The position numbers and the translations under genes were made by a program. The notes under the pieces were generated by a model that made no database searches, was not told the DNA's origin, and saw nothing but the letters and a program-made list of their open reading frames with translations. A stretch of 5,530 nt of DNA, taken from contig JAUZQU010000087.1 of assembly GCA_030950835.1 (NCBI GenBank), positions 1 to 5,530 of the forward strand, written 5' to 3'. Positions 1 to 4,609 of this stretch are shown one piece after another (position 1 is the stretch's first letter; each line of letters begins with the position of its first letter). Source of the stretch: Mariprofundaceae bacterium (GTDB taxonomy: Bacteria; Pseudomonadota; Zetaproteobacteria; Mariprofundales; Mariprofundaceae).

Positions 1-558
1 GGCAAAGGCACTTGGGATGAAGCCTTGTTTAATACGGTAGCGATTGCGACAACCACGGGTTTTGCGGTGAGTGATTATGGGCTTTGGCCACCGGGTACGG
101 CAATGTTGTTATTATTGGCGATGTTTGTCGGTGCTTGTGCAGGTTCAACGGGTGGTGGCATGAAAGTGGTGCGGGTCTTGTTGCTGTTTAGGCAAGGAAA
201 ACGCGAGATTCGCCGCTTGATTCATCCACATGGGGTGATTCATGTCAAAATTGGTGAACAACGGGTGCAAGGCACGGTAGTGGAAGCATTGTGGGGATTT
301 TTTGTGCTGTATATGGTGTGTTTTGCCATTGTAGCGACCTTGGTTGCCATGTCAGGTGTGGATTTGACCACCTCCATTTCAGCCGCTGCAGCGTGTATTA
401 CCAACACAGGGCCGGGCTTTGGTGATGTTGGCCCTGCCTCCACTTATGCCTCGTTACCCGATACTGCCAAAGGTGTGTTGATGTTTGGCATGATTTTAGG
501 ACGTTTAGAGATTTTTACATTTTTTGTGCTGCTGGTGCCTGAATTCTGGCGGAAATGA
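1..558 (+). CDS. trkH: Trk-type K+ transporter membrane subunit TrkH, C-terminal part (5' end outside window)
   Basis: This is the C-terminal 185 residues of the pore-forming subunit of the Trk potassium uptake system, an inner-membrane protein that works with the NAD-binding regulator TrkA. The frame is open from the first base (reading GKGTWDEALFNT), so the start lies upstream. Two family pore loops are visible: NTVAIATTTGFAVSDYG near residues 11-27, with the selectivity-filter glycine in TTTGF, and ITNTGPGFGDVGP near residue 130, the fourth filter. Between them lies the glycine-rich gating loop GACAGSTGGGMK, then a basic cytoplasmic stretch (RQGKREIRRLIHPHG) typical of TrkH. The hydrophobic segment WGFFVLYMVCFAIVATLVAM is a membrane helix. 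The end, GRLEIFTFFVLLVPEFWRK, matches the usual TrkH C-terminus, which argues against the shorter KtrB type. The gene ends in TGA at 556-558. The next gene begins 90 bp later and has no evident link to potassium transport. Confidence 0.95.
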   Translation, partial: GKGTWDEALFNTVAIATTTGFAVSDYGLWPPGTAMLLLLAMFVGACAGSTGGGMKVVRVLLLFRQGKREIRRLIHPHGVIHVKIGEQRVQGTVVEALWGFFVLYMVCFAIVATLVAMSGVDLTTSISAAAACITNTGPGFGDVGPASTYASLPDTAKGVLMFGMILGRLEIFTFFVLLVPEFWRK

Positions 559-636
559 AGGTGTTTTGGCGCTACGCGAAAATAGGTAAAAAGTGACTTC
601 GTATTCAGGTTGTTTTTTGCTGAGCTTGGCTGGTTT

Positions 637-641
637 GGGAG
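637..641 (+). promoter_or_regulatory. Ribosome binding site of bluB
   Basis: GGGAG sits 7 nt before the ATG at 649. A second purine run, AAGG at 643-646, is only 2 nt from the ATG and so is a poorer site. This supports the ATG at 649 over the in-frame TTG at 610, which has no Shine-Dalgarno sequence. GTG at 646 and GTG at 652 are also in frame and cannot be fully excluded. Confidence 0.6.
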
Positions 642-648
642 CAAGGTG

Positions 649-1293
649 ATGGTGAAGGCATTTTCAGAAGATGAGCGAGAAGCGGTGTATCGGGTGATTG
701 CTGAACGACGGGATATGCGTCATTTTGCCCAAGGCGTGGTGGATGAAGATGTGTTGAAGCGTATTTTAGAAGCTGCACACGCTGCCCCTTCGGTGGGTTT
801 GATGCAGCCTTGGCGTTTTGTGCGGATTAAAAAATCAACGTTGCGCGAACAGCTGATTGATTTAGTAAAGCAGGAAAAAATCCAAACTTCTGAACAGATG
901 GATGAACGTAAAGCTGACTTCATGAAATTGAAAGTGGAAGGTATGCGGGACTGTGCGGAGTTAATTGCAGTGGTGTTGGCGCCAGATGACGGCACGATAT
1001 TTGGTCGCCGTACTATGCCTGAAGAAATGGCGCTGTGTTCCACCTCGTGTGCGATTCAGAATATGTGGTTGTCAGCTAGGGCAGAGAATCTGGGTATGGG
1101 TTGGGTGTCTTTTTTTCAACCTGAAGATGTAGCTGCTTTGTTGCAATGCCCAGCAGGGGCAAAACCGATTGCTTTATTGTGTTTAGGCCCTGTAGATCAC
1201 TTTTACGATAAACCGATGTTGGAAATGGAAGATTGGCGATTTCGCAAGAATATGGCTTCAGTATTGGCGGAAGATGTGTATCCAGAGGATTAA
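649..1293 (+). CDS. bluB: 5,6-dimethylbenzimidazole synthase (BluB)
   Basis: BluB is a nitroreductase-fold flavoenzyme that breaks down reduced FMN with oxygen to give 5,6-dimethylbenzimidazole, the lower ligand base of cobalamin. It acts in the cytoplasm. From ATG 649 the protein has 214 residues, close to the family's roughly 220. The N-terminal signature RRDMRHF (20-26) carries Asp22, which by spacing corresponds to the catalytic Asp32 of the Sinorhizobium enzyme. AAPSVGLMQPWRF (45-57) is the family's flavin-binding stretch. LGMGWVSFFQPE (148-159) contains Ser154, the likely equivalent of Ser167. These features distinguish it from general nitroreductases, although CobT-independent use of the flavin fold in a related oxidoreductase cannot be ruled out by eye. 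The cobU-type gene follows 3 bp downstream, which supports a cobalamin role. The 90-bp upstream gap is too short for a complete cobalamin riboswitch and shows no convincing promoter. Expression may come from trkH or from a weak local promoter. Confidence 0.93.
   Translation: MVKAFSEDEREAVYRVIAERRDMRHFAQGVVDEDVLKRILEAAHAAPSVGLMQPWRFVRIKKSTLREQLIDLVKQEKIQTSEQMDERKADFMKLKVEGMRDCAELIAVVLAPDDGTIFGRRTMPEEMALCSTSCAIQNMWLSARAENLGMGWVSFFQPEDVAALLQCPAGAKPIALLCLGPVDHFYDKPMLEMEDWRFRKNMASVLAEDVYPED
1284..1289 (+). promoter_or_regulatory. Ribosome binding site of the cobU gene
   Basis: AGAGGA lies inside the last codons of bluB, 7 nt before ATG 1297. It supports that start, and it suggests that translation of the two genes is coupled, since ribosomes finishing bluB stop within 3 bp of the next start codon. 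Confidence 0.7.
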
Positions 1294-1296
1294 CAG

Positions 1297-1806
1297 ATGG
1301 CGGTAAGTTTGATTTTGGGTGGGGCGCGTAGTGGTAAATCCAAATGGGCAGAGAAAACGGCTTTGCTTACGGGTTTAACGGTGAACTATGTGGCAACTGC
1401 ACCATATATTGAAGGGGATGTGGATTGGCAAAAGCGTATTGCTTTACACCAATCCCAACGACCAAAAATATGGGAAACCATTGAAGAACCACTGGCGATT
1501 CAAGCTTTATGTGCGGCGGATACGGAGCGGCAGTGTATATTGGTGGACTGTTTGAGTTTATGGTTAAGTAATCTTATTTTTGCTGAAATGGATGTGCTCG
1601 CTGAAATCGACACCTTTTTGGCTGCCTTGAAGATGAGTAAACATGAAGTCATACTTGTTTCGAATGAATTGGGCTTGGGTTTGGTGCCTGAGACAAAATT
1701 AGGGCGTGACTTTAGAGATGCGCAAGGATTGCTGAATCAAAAGGTGGCGCAAGTTGCTGATGTGGTGACTTTGCTTGTGGCAGGTTTGCCGATGAATTTG
1801 AAGTGA
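1297..1806 (+). CDS. cobU: Adenosylcobinamide kinase / adenosylcobinamide-phosphate guanylyltransferase (CobU/CobP)
   Basis: This bifunctional enzyme phosphorylates the aminopropanol arm of adenosylcobinamide and then transfers GMP to give AdoCbi-GDP, the substrate for cobalamin synthase CobS. The 169-residue protein starts with LILGGARSGKSKWAE, whose P-loop GGARSGKS (8-15) is characteristic of the family. RIALHQSQRPKIW (47-59) contains His51, the only histidine in the motif and the probable equivalent of the guanylylated His46 of the Salmonella enzyme. VDCLSLWLSN and LVSNELGLGLVPETKLGRDFRDAQG are the other conserved blocks, and the end (LLVAGLPMNLK) matches the usual C-terminus. The protein is about ten residues shorter than Salmonella CobU, chiefly in the variable stretch after WLSN, and looks complete. 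It lies 3 bp after bluB and forms an apparent two-gene cobalamin unit. The other late-pathway genes (cobS, cobT, cobC, cbiB) are not in the window. The symbol cobP is used for the same protein in other organisms. Confidence 0.95.
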   Translation: MAVSLILGGARSGKSKWAEKTALLTGLTVNYVATAPYIEGDVDWQKRIALHQSQRPKIWETIEEPLAIQALCAADTERQCILVDCLSLWLSNLIFAEMDVLAEIDTFLAALKMSKHEVILVSNELGLGLVPETKLGRDFRDAQGLLNQKVAQVADVVTLLVAGLPMNLK

Positions 1807-1813
1807 GCACAAA

Positions 1814-1845
1814 AAAAGGCGCTGTTCGTGAGAACAACGCCTTTT
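1814..1845. terminator. Bidirectional intrinsic terminator between cobU and the cytochrome c gene
   Basis: The left arm AAAAGGCGCTGTTC (1814-1827) and right arm GAACAACGCCTTTT (1832-1845) enclose a GTGA tetraloop. Thirteen of 14 positions pair. The odd one is C1822 opposite A1837, a mismatch in the plus-strand transcript but a G-U wobble in the minus-strand transcript. The U-tract is seven long in the minus direction (complement of 1811-1817) and only four long in the plus direction. The element should therefore work best for the cytochrome gene, which ends 18 bp away at 1864, and less well for cobU, which ends 7 bp before it. Confidence 0.9.
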
Positions 1846-1863
1846 CAAGATGTTTAACGGAAC

Positions 1864-2241
1864 TTATTTAAGACCGTTCAACCAAGCGATAACTTGGTCA
1901 GCTTTGTCGCCTTTCAAGTTTTGTTTCGCCATTTTAGTTTTCAAATGTGCAGCTTTAGCTACTTTCTTGGAGTTTTTAATCCAATCACGTAAACTGGCTT
2001 CATCCCAAACAGCACCAGCTTCGTTTTGCGCTTTCAAATATGTACCATATCTAAATTTAGCGAAGCTACCTTGGGTACGACCTACAATACCAAAAAGGTT
2101 AGGGCCTACTTTAGATTTTTTACCATCTTCAAAAGAATGGCAAGATAAACATTTTTTCTCAGCACCAGCTACAGCTTCAGTTGCAGCGAAACCGCTCATT
2201 AAAAAGGCAGACGCAGCTGCAATCATCAATGTTTTTTTCAT
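1864..2241 (-). CDS. Small periplasmic class I c-type cytochrome (cytochrome c2-like)
   Basis: This is an exported mono-heme electron carrier of 125 residues. The ATG at 2239-2241 is fixed by an AGGAGG site 9 nt upstream. An in-frame upstream extension to 2286 would put 15 residues ahead of the signal peptide and is rejected. MKK is followed by a hydrophobic core (LMIAAASAFLMSGFAA), with a likely signal-peptidase cut after AVA at residue 25, leaving a mature protein of about 100 residues. The heme site CLSCH is at 31-35, only five residues into the mature chain. GPNLFGIVGR (46-55) resembles the cytochrome c2 and mitochondrial c family. Met104 in KTKM is the probable sixth heme ligand, and an amphipathic C-terminal helix (DQVIAWLNGLK) closes the fold. 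The mature chain is rich in lysine. It is a single-gene unit, divergent from maf, so its redox partners cannot be inferred from its neighbours. The strong ribosome binding site and terminator suggest high expression. Confidence 0.94.
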   Translation of the reverse strand: MKKTLMIAAASAFLMSGFAATEAVAGAEKKCLSCHSFEDGKKSKVGPNLFGIVGRTQGSFAKFRYGTYLKAQNEAGAVWDEASLRDWIKNSKKVAKAAHLKTKMAKQNLKGDKADQVIAWLNGLK

Positions 2242-2250
2242 GTGAATGTT

Positions 2251-2256
2251 CCTCCT
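2251..2256 (-). promoter_or_regulatory. Strong ribosome binding site of the cytochrome c gene
   Basis: The minus strand reads AGGAGG here, 9 nt before the start codon at 2241. It is the best Shine-Dalgarno match in the window and decides the start. An A/T-rich block just upstream (2261-2274) contains TATATT on the minus strand (complement of 2266-2271) that could be a -10 box. I see no good -35 at 16-18 bp, so a promoter is not called. Confidence 0.85.
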
Positions 2257-2310
2257 CGTATTAAAAATATAAAACGTATTGTTCACCCTTTTTTAACAGT
2301 ATGCAAGCTT

Positions 2311-2336
2311 CTATTTGTGGTGACGCACCCAAATAG
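2311..2336. repeat. Near-perfect inverted repeat in the cytochrome c / maf divergent region
   Basis: CTATTTGtGGTG (2311-2322) and CACCCAAATAG (2326-2336) are inverted copies that form 11 base pairs with one unpaired T at 2318 and a 3-base loop, ACG. There is no T-run on either side, so it is unlikely to be a terminator. The site lies about 70 bp before the cytochrome start and about 57 bp before the maf start, so it could be an operator for either promoter or a hairpin in a leader RNA. A shorter competing stem, ACCCA/TGGGT (2327-2331 with 2337-2341), shares its right arm. Its function is unknown. Confidence 0.55.
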
Positions 2337-2392
2337 TGGGTTTGTTGCCCTCAAAGCTTCCTTAGATGGTGAATTATGCTTAATGTACAGCC

Positions 2393-2980
2393 ATGTTTGT
2401 TATTTTAGCTTCACAATCACCAAGACGATTACAACTTCTCCAAGCCGCAGGTTTTACGGTGGATGTACGACCTAGCCATATTGATGAAAGCCCGCAACAA
2501 GGCGAAAATGCAGCATCCATGACCTTACGTTTATGTCGTGAGAAGGCTTTGGCATGTGTGTTGACGGATGCGGATGTATGCCCTGTGATTGCTGCAGATA
2601 CCTTGGTATGTTTGGGTGATGAGGCGTTAGGGCAACCCAAAGATTTAGAAGATGCTCAAGCTATGTTAGAGAAGTTATCAGGGCGGGCACATCAGGTGCA
2701 TACGGCAGTGTGTGTGCGTCTTGCACATGTTTGCCGTGTTGAAATGGTGACAACGTTGGTGCACTTTAGACCCATTTCCGCTGCTGAAATAGATACATAT
2801 CTTTTACACAACGATATTTTAGATAAAGCGGGAAGTTATGCCATTCAAGGCGGGGCATCGGGTTTTATCACGGCGATAGAGGGTGCTTTGGATAATGTGA
2901 TTGGTTTACCCGTGTTACATACGCGGCAACTGATTCAGCAGGTGCAAACACAGTTGCGCCAAGATAAGGAGAAAGTATGA
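2393..2980 (+). CDS. maf: Maf family nucleoside triphosphate pyrophosphatase (YhdE-like)
   Basis: Maf proteins hydrolyse nucleoside triphosphates, including non-canonical ones, to the monophosphate and pyrophosphate. Members of the YhdE branch act on dTTP and UTP and have been linked to septum formation. The 195-residue product has the family length. It opens with ILASQSPRR (4-12), the substrate and phosphate-binding signature. AADT (67-70) carries the catalytic Asp69. GQPKD (80-84) and the block DKAGSYAIQG (144-153) follow; the last fits the YhdE branch better than the YceF branch. NVIGLPV near 168-174 is the usual C-terminal motif. Start ATG 2393 places the signature at the expected distance from the N-terminus, yet no Shine-Dalgarno sequence is visible in GTACAGCC before it, so initiation may be weak or nearly leaderless. 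The gene ends in an ATGA overlap with rng. The maf-rng order also occurs in E. coli (yhdE-rng after mreBCD), but no mre gene precedes it here. Confidence 0.94.
   Translation: MFVILASQSPRRLQLLQAAGFTVDVRPSHIDESPQQGENAASMTLRLCREKALACVLTDADVCPVIAADTLVCLGDEALGQPKDLEDAQAMLEKLSGRAHQVHTAVCVRLAHVCRVEMVTTLVHFRPISAAEIDTYLLHNDILDKAGSYAIQGGASGFITAIEGALDNVIGLPVLHTRQLIQQVQTQLRQDKEKV
2966..2971 (+). promoter_or_regulatory. Ribosome binding site of rng
   Basis: AAGGAG lies in the last codons of maf, 5 nt before ATG 2977. Together with the 4-bp ATGA overlap it supports this start and translational coupling of rng to maf. Confidence 0.8.
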
Positions 2981-4482
2981 GCACGGAATTATTGGTCAAT
3001 GTTACCCCGTTTGAAATTCGCATAGCCCGTGTTGAAAATGGTTTGGCGGAAGAATTATATGTAGAACGCACTTGTGGCAAAGGTCTGCGCGGCAATATGT
3101 ATTGGGGTAAAATACAAAGGGTGATTCCTGGTATTCAAGCGGCATTTGTGGATCTTGGTTTGAAGAAATCGGGTTTTTTGTATGCAGGTGATGTACTTGG
3201 CTCACGCACATCACAAGAAGACTTGGATACGGGTGATGAAGGTGAAAGTGCTAGGCATGAAGAGGATTACCGACAAAATATTGCACCTATTGGTCAGTTG
3301 TTACGCGAAGGGCAAGAGGTTATGGTGCAAGTTTCGCGCGAACCGATTTCTTCTAAAGGGCCACGCGTGACAGGTATGGTGAGTTTGGCGGGGCGTTATT
3401 TGGTATTTTTGCCTGATTTGGATCATGTAGGCATTGCCAAACGTTTGGAAGATGAGACAGAACGGGCGCGTTTGCTGGATATTGCGCAACAGATTAAAAC
3501 ACCGAAGGGTGGGCTGATTATCCGCACCGTTGCCGAAGGGCATTCTTTGGAAGATTTGCAAAAAGACTTGGACTTTTTGTTGCGTTTGTGGGCAGATATT
3601 GAAAAACGCAAGAAAAACGCAGGCCCTGGCTCGATGATTCATACTGAATTAAACTTGTTTTTGCGGGTAATGCGTGATTTTGTGGATGATGAAGTGGAGA
3701 AAATCCATATTGATTCCAAAGAGGCTTACCAAAGCATGAAAACGTTTGCTGAAAGCTTCATGCCTGAAGTGGTTAAAAGGCTGTTTTATTACCCTGGTGA
3801 TAGACCAATTTTTGATGTTTATGGTGTGGAAGAAGAGATTGATCGGGCCCTAAAACGGCAAGTGAAATTAAAATCTGGCGGTTCGATTGTGATTGATCAG
3901 GCAGAAGCTTTGATTGCGATTGATGTCAATTCAGGTTCATTTGTAGGCTCGCGCAACCTTGAAGAGACCAGCTTTAAGACCAACCTTGAAGCGGTGCATG
4001 AAGTGGTACACCAACTGCGCTTGCGTAATCTAGGTGGCATTATTGTCATTGATTTCATTGATATGATGGACAAAAAAAATCAGGAAAAAGTATTGGAAGT
4101 GCTCAACGAAGCTTTGAAACGTGATAAAACCAAAACCTGTGCTTTGCCTTTCACTTCCTTGGGTTTGGTGCAGCTGACACGCAAACGTACCCGAGATTCT
4201 TTGGGTAGGATGTTACAAGTCGAGTGTACACATTGTGACAGCACTGGGCTGAAGAAAAGCATGCAAACAGTGTGTTATCAGTTGTTTAGGGAGATTGTGG
4301 CAGAAGCGCGTGCTTACCCTTGTCAGAAACTGATGGTGATTGCGCATCCATCTTTGATTGATTTGATGTTGGGTGAGGAAAACGAAATGGTGGTGCAACT
4401 TGAGCAGTTTTTAAGCAAAGAAATCAGCTTTAAACAAGATCATGAATTTACCGAAGAGCGTTATGAGGTTGTATTGTTATAA
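2977..4482 (+). CDS. rng: Ribonuclease G (RNase E/G family endoribonuclease)
   Basis: RNase G cuts single-stranded A/U-rich RNA, prefers 5'-monophosphate ends, and matures the 5' end of 16S rRNA besides degrading mRNA. The protein has 501 residues, close to the 489 of the E. coli enzyme, and lacks the long C-terminal scaffold of RNase E. An S1 RNA-binding domain spans about 37-130 (GKIQRVIPGIQAAFVDLG) and holds an acidic insertion at about 79-97. IIRT (181-184) matches the 5'-monophosphate sensor Arg-Thr of RNase E. The DNase I-like catalytic part has AIDVNSGS with Asp316 and IIVIDFIDM with Asp359; their 43-residue spacing equals Asp303-Asp346 of RNase E. The zinc-link cysteines Cys417 and Cys420 lie 58 residues further on, again as in RNase E, but the motif reads CTHCDSTG rather than the usual CPxCxGxG. 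The gene overlaps maf by 4 bp. A run of eight A at 4072-4079 encodes part of DKKNQ. Confidence 0.96.
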   Translation: MSTELLVNVTPFEIRIARVENGLAEELYVERTCGKGLRGNMYWGKIQRVIPGIQAAFVDLGLKKSGFLYAGDVLGSRTSQEDLDTGDEGESARHEEDYRQNIAPIGQLLREGQEVMVQVSREPISSKGPRVTGMVSLAGRYLVFLPDLDHVGIAKRLEDETERARLLDIAQQIKTPKGGLIIRTVAEGHSLEDLQKDLDFLLRLWADIEKRKKNAGPGSMIHTELNLFLRVMRDFVDDEVEKIHIDSKEAYQSMKTFAESFMPEVVKRLFYYPGDRPIFDVYGVEEEIDRALKRQVKLKSGGSIVIDQAEALIAIDVNSGSFVGSRNLEETSFKTNLEAVHEVVHQLRLRNLGGIIVIDFIDMMDKKNQEKVLEVLNEALKRDKTKTCALPFTSLGLVQLTRKRTRDSLGRMLQVECTHCDSTGLKKSMQTVCYQLFREIVAEARAYPCQKLMVIAHPSLIDLMLGEENEMVVQLEQFLSKEISFKQDHEFTEERYEVVLL

Positions 4483-4500
4483 CTGCCTTGTGCTGTACAA

Positions 4501-4535
4501 GCCTTGGGTGTTCAATAAACGTGAACAGCCAAGGC
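4501..4535. terminator. Long hairpin downstream of rng without a U-tract (possible terminator or mRNA 3'-end structure)
   Basis: GCCTTGGGTGTTCA (4501-4514) pairs with TGAACAGCCAAGGC (4522-4535) over 13 of 14 positions, around a 7-base loop ATAAACG. The single mismatch is G4508 opposite G4528. The hairpin starts 18 bp after the rng stop and ends 74 bp from the proA stop, so it could serve either convergent gene. No T-run follows on either strand, so simple intrinsic termination is doubtful. Protection of the 3' end against exonucleases, or pausing before Rho action, is equally possible. A smaller stem, CTTGT/ACAAG (4487-4501), lies just before it. The rest of the 127-bp intergenic region shows only a GGGCGGCCC palindrome near 4548-4556 and no gene. 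Confidence 0.5.
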
Positions 4536-4609
4536 GTGGGATAGAAAGGGCGGCCCAGCTGATGCAGAGTGAGGTCTTTGTTGCATGATGTTTATGGCTT
4601 TTTCAAGTA

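Noticed and set aside
559..600. Promoter for bluB (TTGGCG at 566 with TAAAAA at 587)
   Set aside because: The spacing is 15 bp and both boxes are poor matches, so the call would not be reliable.
444..644. A 66-codon minus-strand frame spanning the trkH end and the trkH-bluB gap
   Set aside because: It mostly mirrors trkH, has no ribosome binding site that I can see and no family resemblance.
559..648. Cobalamin riboswitch upstream of bluB
   Set aside because: The gap is only 90 bp, well short of a full cobalamin riboswitch, and the conserved B12-box type sequence (GCCACTG-like) is absent.
1850..2245. A 131-codon open frame on the plus strand across the cytochrome gene
   Set aside because: It is the antisense shadow of the cytochrome c gene, which has a signal peptide, heme motif, ribosome binding site and terminator. 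The plus-strand frame has none of these and begins at the edge of the terminator.
2345..2380. Promoter for maf (TTGCCC at 2345, TATGCT at 2375)
   Set aside because: The spacing of 24 bp is too long for a sigma-70 promoter, and no better -35 lies at 16-18 bp before TATGCT.
3301..3642. A 113-codon open frame on the minus strand inside rng
   Set aside because: It lies wholly within the conserved RNase G gene, shows no recognisable motif and has low-complexity composition typical of an antisense shadow.
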